DNA of 64,000 nucleotides from Psychrobacter cibarius (lineage in GTDB: Bacteria; Pseudomonadota; Gammaproteobacteria; Pseudomonadales; Moraxellaceae). Where the stretch lies: contig NZ_JABASQ010000006.1 in NCBI RefSeq assembly GCF_016107535.1, positions 62,001 through 126,000 of the forward strand, given 5' to 3'. Positions within the stretch are counted from its first letter, which is position 1. Every line of letters starts with the position of its first letter. The translations under genes were made by a program, and so were the position numbers. Of this stretch, positions 7,961 through 17,081 are shown in pieces. The notes below the pieces were generated by a model. It worked only from the letters and a program-made list of their open reading frames with translations. It was not told the origin of the DNA and ran no database searches.

Positions 7961-9100
7961 ATGAAAACTTATCCTTACGACGCGCCCATCATGAGTAATG
8001 ACAATCGCATTGCAATACAAATGAATATTGAATATGCCAAAGCTAAAATGCCAGCAGACTTGCCGCGTACTGAACGTCTCATGGTCGAGGAAAACATCAA
8101 ACGGCTATTAAAAGCGCATGATGCGGTATTGGTCGCCCATTATTATGTTGACCCCTTTATTCAGGATTTGGCATTAGCAACGGGTGGTTGTGTGGGTGAT
8201 TCGCTGGAGATGGCACGCTTTGGGCAAGCGCATAGCGCCCAGACATTAGTGGTCGCTGGCGTCCGCTTTATGGGTGAGTCGGCGAAAATTTTAAGTATGG
8301 AAAAAACAGTACTGATGCCAGACTTGGAAGCGGAATGCTCGCTTGATTTGGGCTGCCCTACTGACGATTTTTCCGCATTTTGTGATGCTCACCCTGAGCG
8401 TACGGTTGTCGTTTATGCCAATACTAGCGCCGCCGTCAAAGCCCGTGCCGATTGGGTAGTGACCTCATCGGTTGGCATAGACATCATTCGCCATTTGCAT
8501 GCTAATGGTGAAAAAATTATTTGGGGGCCTGATCGCCATTTAGGTAAATATATTGCTGCTGAGACTGGCGCAGATATGCTGCTTTGGCAAGGCTCGTGCC
8601 TCGTACATAACGAGTTTAAAGCGACCGAGCTAATGCAATTAAAAGAGGATCATCCAAACGCCAAAGTGTTGGTACATCCTGAATCCCCTGATAGCGTGGT
8701 AGCGCTCGCCGATGTGGTCGGCTCGACCAGTAAGCTGCTGCAATCGACTTATGAGATGGATGCTGATACCTTTATCGTCGCTACCGATTTGGGCATCTTG
8801 CATGAGATGCAAAAGCGCTCACCACATAAGCGTTTCTTAGCTGCACCTACTGCAGGTGAAAGCGCCAGTTGTAAGAGCTGTGCCTTTTGCCCATGGATGG
8901 CAATGAATGGTCTAAAAGGTATTAAACAGTGCTTAACGCAGCGCAGCGGTGAAGTTTTGATGACACCTGAGCTGGCAGTCGCGGCTAGAAAACCCTTGCA
9001 ACGCATGCTTGATTTTGCCGAATCACAAAAACAGCGTGTAGCAGCGAGCGGCGATATTGTCAAAGACCGTGAGTTATTTGCCAATGTCGGAGCTGCCTAA
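7961..9100 (+). CDS. nadA: Quinolinate synthase A
   Basis: 379 residues from ATG 7961. It condenses iminoaspartate with dihydroxyacetone phosphate to quinolinate using a 4Fe-4S cluster. Visible motifs are [31 protein letters not shown], the cluster cysteine region [35 protein letters not shown] and the C-terminal [13 protein letters not shown] with its CxxC-type cysteines. The upstream TTG at 7931 is rejected because AAAAGG lies nine bases before ATG 7961. nadB follows with one base between stop and start codons. A palindromic operator lies upstream. Confidence 0.97.
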   Translation: MKTYPYDAPIMSNDNRIAIQMNIEYAKAKMPADLPRTERLMVEENIKRLLKAHDAVLVAHYYVDPFIQDLALATGGCVGDSLEMARFGQAHSAQTLVVAGVRFMGESAKILSMEKTVLMPDLEAECSLDLGCPTDDFSAFCDAHPERTVVVYANTSAAVKARADWVVTSSVGIDIIRHLHANGEKIIWGPDRHLGKYIAAETGADMLLWQGSCLVHNEFKATELMQLKEDHPNAKVLVHPESPDSVVALADVVGSTSKLLQSTYEMDADTFIVATDLGILHEMQKRSPHKRFLAAPTAGESASCKSCAFCPWMAMNGLKGIKQCLTQRSGEVLMTPELAVAARKPLQRMLDFAESQKQRVAASGDIVKDRELFANVGAA

Positions 9101-9101
9101 T

Positions 9102-11018
9102 ATGAGCGCGGCATTGACAGCGGAATCATTAGGTCTCGATAGCCCTGCTGCTATGGTACAAAATGACGTACTTATCATTGGCGCGGGATTAGCAGGCTTA
9201 AGCACGGCTCTAGCATTACCAAAATCGCTAAACATTACTGTATTGAGCAAAGCCGCCTTGGAAGTCTGTTCCAGTCATTATGCCCAAGGTGGTATCGCGG
9301 CAAGCTTGGATAAAGAGGACTCTGTCGCTGACCATATCGCCGATACCCTAATCGCTGGCGCAGGGTTATGCGAAGCTGACAATACCAGCAGCATTTTAAG
9401 TGCCGGGCAACAGGCCGTCCAATGGCTATGTGAGCAAGGCGTGCCTTTTACCCAAATAACGCAAGAAGATAATGCAAAACCTGTCACCAAACTACAGACT
9501 GAACTACAAACTGCTGACTTACATTTAACCAAAGAAGGCGGTCATGGCTGTCGGCGAGTTGCACATGCCGATGATGCCACTGGTCGGCATATTATGGAAG
9601 CCTTGACTATAAAGGCGCAAAACGCTGCCAATATCACTATTTTGCCTTATCATGAAGCGCTGAGCCTTTTAACAGACAGTGCCAATCCAAATAAGCAATG
9701 CCAAGGGGCGCAAGTTTTTGATCATAATAATCAACGACAACTGACTTTTTATAGTCGCACAGTCGTACTGGCTAGTGGTGGCATGGGTCAATTATTTAAG
9801 CGTGCCAGTGCACCCAACGTCTGTGTCGGCGATGGTGTGATGATGGCATGGCAAGCAGGCTGCCGCTTAGCAAATTTAGAATTTATCCAATTTCATCCGA
9901 CGGGCTTAGCAGTAGCAGACAGTAGTTTTTTAATATCGGAAGCACTACGCGGTGAAGGTGGGCGGCTGACCTGTCCGCAAACCGGTGCGCGCTTTATGTT
10001 GGAAATTGATGAGCGGGCAGAATTGGCACCACGCGATATCGTCGCTCGCGCCATCGCTGAGCAGATCAGTAATAATGGTCTTGGCTACGTACATTTAGAT
10101 GTTAGTCATTTGCCAGAGCAATTTTTACGAGAGCATTTTCCACAGATTTATCAAACATTATTCAACCTCGGCATTGATATGACTAGGGAACCTATCCCCG
10201 TTGCCCCGACTGCGCATTATAGTTGCGGTGGCGTGGTTACTGACGCCAATGGTGTAACCGATGTGACAGGGCTTTATGCAGCTGGCGAAGTTGCCTATAC
10301 AGGTTTGCATGGTGCGAATCGCTTGGCGAGTAATTCGCTTTTGGAATGCGTGGTGGTTGGGCGCAATATCGCTGCTGACTTACCGCGATATTTAAAAGCA
10401 TTGGACAATCTAGATACCGTTGACGTTTATGATAATTTACATTTATCAGCAACTGCCATCTGGACAGCACCAACGCTCAAAGACATTCAAGCTATTAAGC
10501 TTCCTTCTTCTCCTACCATTCTATTTAATTTATCTCATTGTGATGACACTGATATCGTTACCCACGATTATGCTGGCAAAATAGTCACAGAATTAAAAGT
10601 TTTAATGACCTCCTATATGGGTATCACTCGCAATGCCGAATCATTAGAGCAAATACTGATACAGATACAGCAATGGCAACAGTGGCTTGAAAAAACTAGG
10701 TTAAATCAGTCCAGTATCAGTACTTTAGATGGCACTATCACTGCTGATGAGCTGACACTATTTCAATTAGCACGACAATTACAATTAGCCACGTTGGTTA
10801 TTCAGTCAGCTTATCAGCGTTATGAGAGTCGCGGTGGTCACTATCGTCAAGACTATCCGCATTTGGCATCCACACCTCAAACCAGTGTGATTGCGCCCTT
10901 ATCGAAGCTAAAAGATGATGACAAAACAAGCAGCAAAGAGGGTGGCATTGATTGGCTGCTTCAGCCTATAATCGATGACACAGAGGCTAGAGTAGTAAAT
11001 ACAATTGCTAACATCTAA
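9102..11018 (+). CDS. nadB: L-aspartate oxidase
   Basis: 638 residues from ATG 9102, which has GGAG nine bases upstream; earlier in-frame starts overlap nadA and lack this site. It oxidises L-aspartate to iminoaspartate, the substrate of NadA. Motifs are the FAD fold at residues 22-34 (DVLIIGAGLAGLS), HYAQGGIAA, GGHGCRRVAHADDATG, FIQFHPTGL, HYSCGGV, LYAAGEVAYTGLHGANRLASNSLLE and the succinate-dehydrogenase-like GRNIA. At 638 residues it is about 100 longer than E. coli NadB. The extra length is spread over the C-terminal helical part and a loop near residue 130. Co-transcribed with nadA. Confidence 0.96.
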   Translation: MSAALTAESLGLDSPAAMVQNDVLIIGAGLAGLSTALALPKSLNITVLSKAALEVCSSHYAQGGIAASLDKEDSVADHIADTLIAGAGLCEADNTSSILSAGQQAVQWLCEQGVPFTQITQEDNAKPVTKLQTELQTADLHLTKEGGHGCRRVAHADDATGRHIMEALTIKAQNAANITILPYHEALSLLTDSANPNKQCQGAQVFDHNNQRQLTFYSRTVVLASGGMGQLFKRASAPNVCVGDGVMMAWQAGCRLANLEFIQFHPTGLAVADSSFLISEALRGEGGRLTCPQTGARFMLEIDERAELAPRDIVARAIAEQISNNGLGYVHLDVSHLPEQFLREHFPQIYQTLFNLGIDMTREPIPVAPTAHYSCGGVVTDANGVTDVTGLYAAGEVAYTGLHGANRLASNSLLECVVVGRNIAADLPRYLKALDNLDTVDVYDNLHLSATAIWTAPTLKDIQAIKLPSSPTILFNLSHCDDTDIVTHDYAGKIVTELKVLMTSYMGITRNAESLEQILIQIQQWQQWLEKTRLNQSSISTLDGTITADELTLFQLARQLQLATLVIQSAYQRYESRGGHYRQDYPHLASTPQTSVIAPLSKLKDDDKTSSKEGGIDWLLQPIIDDTEARVVNTIANI

Positions 11019-11096
11019 CAGCAATTGGAGGCTGCCACTTTAGCCATGACAAAATGGTAATTCACCGTTTTCTATTGAACTCAAAGTGCTAAAAAC

Positions 11097-11990
11097 ATGG
11101 CTGCTGATACGCTATTTGTGATCGGACTTATGATGGTCGTCAGTGTGACGTGGGGCATGCTTGCCCTACCTCGCTTACGTCAGCACTTACCGAAAATTTA
11201 TTTGATCGCCCGATCATGGTGGCTCATGTTAGCGACGCTTTGCCTTTGTTATGTTATCGCTAAGGTAACGGATAATAGCCAACCCTCACAACCTCCTACC
11301 TACCCCTACCAATGGCTGCTCATCGCTTTTTTCATCTTGATTGGTCTGCGTGGCTGCTACGAGATTAAACGCTTATGGTGTCTGCGCAACAAAGCTGTGC
11401 TGATTGAGAAACTGCAAGCGCGCGGTTTACAACCCAAAATAGTGCCTTTTAGCCAAACCTCTTCCCATTCTACTCAAGCTTATACACGTCTAAATCTGTT
11501 AGACCTAATCTTTAGCTCTGCTTTTATCACACTGATTGTCAGCCTCATTGCCTTACAACAATTAATCTGGCAGCGCGAGCAGTATGGCGTTTTATTTTTT
11601 GTGTTATTCGCCAGTCAATTTAATGATATTGCCCAGTATTTATGCGGAAGATTGCTTGGTCACAAACTGTTTAAGCGTGGTCTTGCCCCAACTATTAGCC
11701 CCAATAAGAGTATCGAAGGCGCTCTTTTCGGCAGTATGCTAGCGGCGATATTGGCAACGCTATTAGGCATTTGGCTCACGCCTTTTAACTGGTGGATTTG
11801 CTTATTAGCCGCTTACGGCTTAGCGGTCAGTGGTATCGCTGGAGATTTATTAGAATCCGCCTTTAAACGTCAGCATGGGGTAAAAGACACCGGTACGATG
11901 CTCGCCGGACATGGCGGCGTATTAGACAGAGTAGATAGCTTACTCATTGGCGTGCCGCTATTTACCTTGTTTTATTGGCTGCTTGGGTAA
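11097..11990 (+). CDS. CdsA-like phosphatidate cytidylyltransferase (YnbB-like)
   Basis: 297 residues with about seven membrane segments. The C-terminus has the complete CDP-diglyceride synthase signature: SAFKRQHGVKDTG followed by LAGHGGVLDRVDS, with the metal-binding Asp residues. It should make CDP-diacylglycerol from phosphatidic acid and CTP in the inner membrane. It is convergent to the SDR gene (7 bp between stops) and close to a YnbA/YnbC fusion, the same set of activities as E. coli ynbA-ynbB-ynbC. I therefore take it as a YnbB-type paralogue dedicated to that pathway, not the housekeeping cdsA. It begins 78 bp after nadB on the same strand, so some read-through from the NAD operon is possible. 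Confidence 0.85.
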   Translation: MAADTLFVIGLMMVVSVTWGMLALPRLRQHLPKIYLIARSWWLMLATLCLCYVIAKVTDNSQPSQPPTYPYQWLLIAFFILIGLRGCYEIKRLWCLRNKAVLIEKLQARGLQPKIVPFSQTSSHSTQAYTRLNLLDLIFSSAFITLIVSLIALQQLIWQREQYGVLFFVLFASQFNDIAQYLCGRLLGHKLFKRGLAPTISPNKSIEGALFGSMLAAILATLLGIWLTPFNWWICLLAAYGLAVSGIAGDLLESAFKRQHGVKDTGTMLAGHGGVLDRVDSLLIGVPLFTLFYWLLG

Positions 11991-11997
11991 GCTGTTA

Positions 11998-12825
11998 TCA
12001 AGTCGTTTTATCCAATTTACTGCGTAATATCCAGTTAAGCACAGGCTTAGGCAAATGATTGAGCGCCCGAGTAATATAGCGCATGGAGCATGGAAATATG
12101 GCCAGCTCAATATTTTTATCAATGGCTTGCATAACATGCTTCACCGCCGTTTGCGTATTCATTATGAATGGCTTATGACTGGCATCGCCGTCATTCAAAT
12201 CGCGTAATGCTTGAGTATCGATATAACCTGAGGCGATGCAGTTGACTTGAATATGATACGGCGCAAGTGCCGCTCGATAAGCGCTGGCAGTCGCAATCAT
12301 GGCACGTTTGCTTTTGGCGTAAAGGCTGGCATAAGGATAATCCATAGTACCGGCGATAGACGCGATACAAATCAAGCTTAGTCTGTTATTTTCGTTGAAA
12401 TCTGATGAATATCTTTGTTGCTTTAACTGCTCGCTTGCCCACCTAAAAACCTGCTCAAAGGCTTGAAAATTAATCGCGAGCATTTTATCGCTGTCCGCTT
12501 GATTGAGACGATGGACACGCTCGTTAGTGTAACTACCAGCGCTATAAATCAATCTTTGAAAATTGATATCAGACCAACTCTCTAACAACGTTTGTGTTTG
12601 CGCCCTATCGGTTAAATCACAGCAGTGAGTAACAATGTCAGGATGCTGACTATTAATATGGGCTATCTTCTCTACGCTATGACCAACCACGCTCACTTGC
12701 CAGCCAAGCGCTTGATGATGCAGCGCCAACGCCAAGCCAAGTCCACTCGTACCGCCAAAAACGATAAGATGCGATGGCTTATGCACTGAAGTAGACTGTG
12801 TGATATTTTTCATTTGCAGGTTCAT
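11998..12825 (-). CDS. Short-chain dehydrogenase/reductase of the ynb-like lipid cluster
   Basis: 275 residues, classical SDR. The nucleotide-binding motif is VFGGTSGLGLALALHH (residues 22-37), the structural motif is YSAGSYTNE, and the active site is Ser in CIASIAGTMDY with Tyr and Lys in YAKSK. It uses NAD(P)H on an unidentified carbonyl or hydroxyl substrate. The start ATG overlaps the stop of the patatin-like gene by four bases (ATGA), so the two are translationally coupled, and it is the last gene of the three-gene operon. A role in reducing a lipid intermediate is inferred from context. Confidence 0.85.
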   Translation of the reverse strand: MNLQMKNITQSTSVHKPSHLIVFGGTSGLGLALALHHQALGWQVSVVGHSVEKIAHINSQHPDIVTHCCDLTDRAQTQTLLESWSDINFQRLIYSAGSYTNERVHRLNQADSDKMLAINFQAFEQVFRWASEQLKQQRYSSDFNENNRLSLICIASIAGTMDYPYASLYAKSKRAMIATASAYRAALAPYHIQVNCIASGYIDTQALRDLNDGDASHKPFIMNTQTAVKHVMQAIDKNIELAIFPCSMRYITRALNHLPKPVLNWILRSKLDKTT

Positions 12826-14033
12826 AGACCATGCTGCTGTATATAGTCAGTCGTACGCTGATAGCCATATTGCCATTGCGCCTGCATTTGCTGCACAAAG
12901 CCATCATAGTCACTGTGAATAAGTTCAACGGTCATTTGTCTGATATTAAAACGCTTTTGTACATGCTGTCCTGCCAACTGCTGACCATTATCTGCAAAGG
13001 GCAACCAATGGAGCTGATTCACTCGATGCTTGATTGCAGTAGAATCAGCGAGCGACAGTATTTCTGCTGACTCATAACCATGCACTTGTGCCAAACGCTC
13101 ATTGGGGTCAAAACCAAAAACGCGCTGAATCGCTGGTGCCGCCAGCCATGAATCATAACCTGCCTTGGTCTCTGCAAATACCGTTTGTCCCAGTTGACAC
13201 GCCAGCTCAATCGGTGTCAGATTAATCACTCCGCCCAAGCACCAACCAAGCGTTTCAATATGCGTTGGCGGTAGATAATACATATCTGCCATAGAAGCAC
13301 GAACCGCTGAATCAAACGCCCACTGCTTTACAACATTTACTGACTGATGGATACGCCCATCAGCAAACGTATGTGCAGGTGAGTTAAGCATTTGCTCAAA
13401 GTGCTCTGATGCGGCCAAACGCGGTGGTGCAAATAACAACTCTTGCAGCTTAAACTCATCATAAACAGAACTATCAGCAGTAGGCATTTGATTAAGCGTT
13501 TGATTGGGTGCTTGATAGATTCGGCTAGCGATAATGGCTATCTCTGGCGCGGTAGGGTTATATAGATTATTGTGATTAGGAGAAAAATGGGACAACTCTT
13601 CAAGCCATTGTCCTTCGTTATCGACTCGAAACATCGCTAACTGCTGCAACTCATCTAATAGTCGCTCATAGTTATCTGCTTCTTGCTGTTTTTGGCGGTT
13701 AGAAACCTGCCGTGATAACCGCCAACGTTTAAGTGCCTGCATCATATAACGTATCTTTAATCGCCTATTGGCTTCGGCTGGCGCAACATGTCTGATTGCC
13801 GTAATGACACGATACAACTCACGACTGCACATGAGCTCCTGCAAATCCTTGGGGTCAGGCGCTAGATTGACCAAATAAGCCGACAGACTGCCACCGCAAG
13901 TGCCGACGATGATATCTGGCTTCAAATCATGGGCAACCAATGCCGCATAACTGCCCAAATAATAGCCAAAACGTGAACCGCCCCCTGAAAAAAGTTGCAC
14001 ACGCTCATAGGGCTTGGCATGCGTATTATTCAT
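12822..14033 (-). CDS. Patatin-like protein with altered catalytic dyad
   Basis: 403 residues from ATG 14033. The oxyanion loop is intact (FSGGGSRFG, residues 15-23), but the nucleophile elbow reads GTCGGS, with Cys46 where patatins have Ser. The later RASMADMYYLPP element is conserved, yet the catalytic DGG motif reads CLGGVINLTP, with Leu268 in the Asp position. It is therefore either a thiol-type acyltransferase or hydrolase, or an inactive binding protein. The start at 14033 overlaps the preceding stop by eight bases. A longer reading from 14126 would add a 31-residue hydrophobic leader encoded inside the methyltransferase gene and is less likely. Translationally coupled to genes on both sides. 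Confidence 0.78.
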   Translation of the reverse strand: MNNTHAKPYERVQLFSGGGSRFGYYLGSYAALVAHDLKPDIIVGTCGGSLSAYLVNLAPDPKDLQELMCSRELYRVITAIRHVAPAEANRRLKIRYMMQALKRWRLSRQVSNRQKQQEADNYERLLDELQQLAMFRVDNEGQWLEELSHFSPNHNNLYNPTAPEIAIIASRIYQAPNQTLNQMPTADSSVYDEFKLQELLFAPPRLAASEHFEQMLNSPAHTFADGRIHQSVNVVKQWAFDSAVRASMADMYYLPPTHIETLGWCLGGVINLTPIELACQLGQTVFAETKAGYDSWLAAPAIQRVFGFDPNERLAQVHGYESAEILSLADSTAIKHRVNQLHWLPFADNGQQLAGQHVQKRFNIRQMTVELIHSDYDGFVQQMQAQWQYGYQRTTDYIQQHGL

Positions 14034-16812
14034 GATTGGTTGAGGTGATTTTAATTGCCAATGACACGGTAAAGATACCAAAACGATCGATACGCATAGC
14101 GACTTTCTTAAAGCCAGCATTTTCAACCAATTGATCCATTTCCGCTTGCGAGCGACAGCGCATCACCCAACTGCTACCGCGATGATTGTTTAAGGTTTTA
14201 CTAATGAATTCCTGCTCAGGATGCCAAGGCTGATTGGTATAAAGTACATAACCACCAGATTTTAAACTTGCATAAATGCCTGCCAATGCCGTCGTTGGTA
14301 GCGTATTGTCAGAAAACAATTCAAACACGCCAGAGGCGATAGCAATATCGAATTTTTTATCATCAAGACTTTTAGCATTGGCATTTCTCTTCTGCATATT
14401 AGGATAACTGGCAGGGTCAAACGCATCTTTTTGACAAGTCATCACACGATCAGCAATCTCTAATTGCTCCGCCTTTGCCTGTAACGCTTGGATATTATGC
14501 TGCTCATAATCGCGTAGCTCAGCGTGCAATTTGATAAACTCTTTCAATAAATCAAAGGCGTAAAAGCCATGTCCACTAGCGATATCGAGTAGTTTTGGTT
14601 GGTATGGTTTAGTACTGCTCTGGTTTTTGTCTTCAATATATGCCAGAGCCTCGCATGCGAGTTCTAATATATGCTCGCGGCGAATACGAATTCCTTGCCA
14701 ACCAATATTGCTCAAGTAAAACTTATCAACCGCCTGACCAAATTTATTCTGCCCACTCGGTTGATTATAATAAACGTGATCGAGCGAATGCCCCGAATCA
14801 AAGCCATGCTCCAGTCCTGTGGCAATCGCGTCGCTGACATGACCAAATTTTTGCATGGCAAATCGAGTAATGGCAAAGCTTGGGTTAAAGGGTTTAATCG
14901 CTAAACGGTCAACCTTATCTTTACTGGCACTATTCATATGCGCCAAGCTCAAATCAGGCGCTTCAGTGTCCTTACTGAATACTTGCTCAGCGAAATTAAT
15001 ACAATCGGCGAAGACATCCGCTTTATTGGTCTCATGAAAGATTGCATGATAGCTGTCTGGATATAATTGCCAGCGTTTATCAGTCGTATTAATTGCCTCA
15101 TAAAAATCGCGCTCTGCCTGCTTGTCGACCACGTAATCTTTACCTGCACATAATACAAACGTCGGTACAGTAATAGCGCTAGCATCATCGAGCAAGCGTT
15201 GACCGGTTGCATGAGTATCGATAAGCAGATCAGTTGAAATGCTATTAGAAATCAGTGGATCGGCATTGTAAGCTTGCTGCGCGTCTTTATCATGAGTCAA
15301 TACTTGCGCTTTGACGTAACTGCTCACGCGTGACATCAGTCCAAGCGCGCGAGCCACCTTTAGCGACGGTATCGCAAATGGCATGTACAAGCGAATACTC
15401 AATGCAGGCGTACCCAATATCATGCCACGAATATTTGGGGCGTAATCATGTACCCATGCTGCGGCGAGTACCGCACCGATACTACTGGCGACGATTAAGG
15501 TATCCTCGATAGCAATGCCCGTTTGCCCGATAACCAATTGTACAAAACCGTCTAAATCGCGCTCAAGCTCGGTGACACTTTCGGCATGATCCTTGATACC
15601 ACCTGAGCGCCCATTACCACGCGCATCCCAAGCAAATACTTGATAACCTGCCATAGCAAACTGCTCTCCAAGTTCTGCTAGTCGTCCCGAATGCTCGTGA
15701 CCACGATGTAACAGAATGACTTGACGCAAAGGCTGACTGGCTTGTTTGATACCCTCTAAAGGCATCGTTAGCCAATAGCGGTAATAAATCGCCGTGCCAT
15801 CGTAAGCGTTATAGCAACTTTCACCGCTTATCAATTTGGAAGACGATAAATTGAGCGTATCGCTAACCTGCTCCACTTTTTCATGACTATCGAGAGGGGT
15901 GGTTGGCATTGTCTTAGGCTCCAAAAAGGAAGTTTTAATAGCAGAATTTGATAAAGGGACATTTAATGAAGAAAAATTTGATAGAGGATAGCTTAATAAA
16001 GAATAATTTGATGAAACAGCATCGAAAAATAGCGTATTGGGTTGACCAACATTCTCTTGGCAACCAAGAAGAAAAACTGATTGATACGATGCGTCTGGTA
16101 TTGACTCAAGAGTTTCTGAGTAATTTGAGCGAAGCGCGGGTGGTTTACGCATCACGTATAAATCTGCCATATAACGCAGGCGATTCAAGCAGGTTTTTAG
16201 TAGCAGCGCCTCTGTCAGTATCAATAGCGGACCCACTTTGATATGCGATAGCGCGGTCGGCGCTTTAGTCGCCATAAAAGTGCCAAGCAAACCCAGTAAA
16301 AAAGCACGATCGCTTTTGCCTAGAGGTCCTTGGTTTGCTCTAATGTCTAACATCGTATTACTGGTGATACCTAGTAACTCAGTGCTTATACTAAGCGCAA
16401 TCAGACCGACAATATGACGCTGATGGATTGATATACGGTTTGGTAAATTGACTGCCGACGCTTGTAAGTTGCCATTAGCAACATGCGGATCTAAACTTGC
16501 GATAAGCGCCGTATCAGCCACGATATCACCCACTTCATTAAGCACTGCACCAAGCCTTGAGGCTTGCCCATGCTCACGCGCCATCATGCCATCGATAGCA
16601 TTGAGCGCCATACGCACAAACAGTGATGAAGGTAACAGCAACCATAATGCCTGCTGCTCAGTTGCGGGTTTGGCAATCATATAGGCCGTACCAAGGCTCA
16701 ATAATACAGCTGACACCGTCACTTGATTTGCTGTCACCTTTTGCTCGACCAACGCATCACTTATTGGGCGCAGCTGATCTTGAAACTGAGACTTGAGCTG
16801 ATATAGCGACAT
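14026..16812 (-). CDS. Fused CDP-alcohol phosphatidyltransferase / alpha-beta hydrolase / methyltransferase (YnbA-YnbC fusion)
   Basis: 928 residues in one frame. Residues 1-220 are a YnbA-like membrane enzyme beginning MSLYQLKSQF. Its CDP-alcohol motif is N71-x2-DG-x2-AR-x8-G-x3-N92-x3-D96, with the two N-for-D changes also present, as I recall it, in E. coli YnbA. Residues 225-330 are a Ser/Leu/Asn linker with three 10-residue repeats. Residues 335-610 are an alpha/beta hydrolase (LLHRGHEHSGR, WDARGNGRSGG, nucleophile Ser444 in ASSIG, probable Asp559 and His589). Residues 690-928 are a SAM methyltransferase (LLDIASGHGF, then DIAIASGVFELF). The hydrolase-methyltransferase half corresponds to YnbC. 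An upstream TTG (16824) is in frame, but homology starts at ATG 16812. The lipid product is unknown. Confidence 0.85.
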   Translation of the reverse strand: MSLYQLKSQFQDQLRPISDALVEQKVTANQVTVSAVLLSLGTAYMIAKPATEQQALWLLLPSSLFVRMALNAIDGMMAREHGQASRLGAVLNEVGDIVADTALIASLDPHVANGNLQASAVNLPNRISIHQRHIVGLIALSISTELLGITSNTMLDIRANQGPLGKSDRAFLLGLLGTFMATKAPTALSHIKVGPLLILTEALLLKTCLNRLRYMADLYVMRKPPALRSNYSETLESIPDASYQSVFLLGCQENVGQPNTLFFDAVSSNYSLLSYPLSNFSSLNVPLSNSAIKTSFLEPKTMPTTPLDSHEKVEQVSDTLNLSSSKLISGESCYNAYDGTAIYYRYWLTMPLEGIKQASQPLRQVILLHRGHEHSGRLAELGEQFAMAGYQVFAWDARGNGRSGGIKDHAESVTELERDLDGFVQLVIGQTGIAIEDTLIVASSIGAVLAAAWVHDYAPNIRGMILGTPALSIRLYMPFAIPSLKVARALGLMSRVSSYVKAQVLTHDKDAQQAYNADPLISNSISTDLLIDTHATGQRLLDDASAITVPTFVLCAGKDYVVDKQAERDFYEAINTTDKRWQLYPDSYHAIFHETNKADVFADCINFAEQVFSKDTEAPDLSLAHMNSASKDKVDRLAIKPFNPSFAITRFAMQKFGHVSDAIATGLEHGFDSGHSLDHVYYNQPSGQNKFGQAVDKFYLSNIGWQGIRIRREHILELACEALAYIEDKNQSSTKPYQPKLLDIASGHGFYAFDLLKEFIKLHAELRDYEQHNIQALQAKAEQLEIADRVMTCQKDAFDPASYPNMQKRNANAKSLDDKKFDIAIASGVFELFSDNTLPTTALAGIYASLKSGGYVLYTNQPWHPEQEFISKTLNNHRGSSWVMRCRSQAEMDQLVENAGFKKVAMRIDRFGIFTVSLAIKITSTNHE
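15922..16011 (-). repeat. Three 30-bp tandem repeats in the YnbA-YnbC linker
   Basis: Degenerate 30-bp units each starting TCAAATT on the minus strand, encoding SNYSLLSYPL, SNFSSLNVPL and SNSAIKTSFL (residues 268-297). They lie in the linker between the membrane transferase and hydrolase domains. Confidence 0.8.
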
Positions 16813-17081
16813 GAGGCAAGCCAAATATAGTAAGTCTATTAATGTAGCAACAAAAGTTGGTCAGGTAAATACTTAAGCGTTGTTAGCAGTCAAATTATCA
16901 TGAATGAAATCCTGACTTACGGCTTAGTGATTCACGATTTTATCTTAACGCTCAATAGTTGGTCGTTAAACAGTCAGCTTTTACAAGGAATCTTAGCCGC
17001 TCATGTCAGCATTGATCGTTTCATGTGATACAATTTCCAGCTTCTTAAAAACGCCTTTGAAAATGCCGCGAGCCAATCACC

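Noticed and set aside
14034..14126. Upstream in-frame start of the patatin-like gene giving a hydrophobic leader that looks like a signal peptide
   Set aside because: The leader is encoded inside the conserved methyltransferase C-terminus of the preceding gene. ATG 14033, with an eight-base overlap, fits operon structure and the usual distance to GGGxR.
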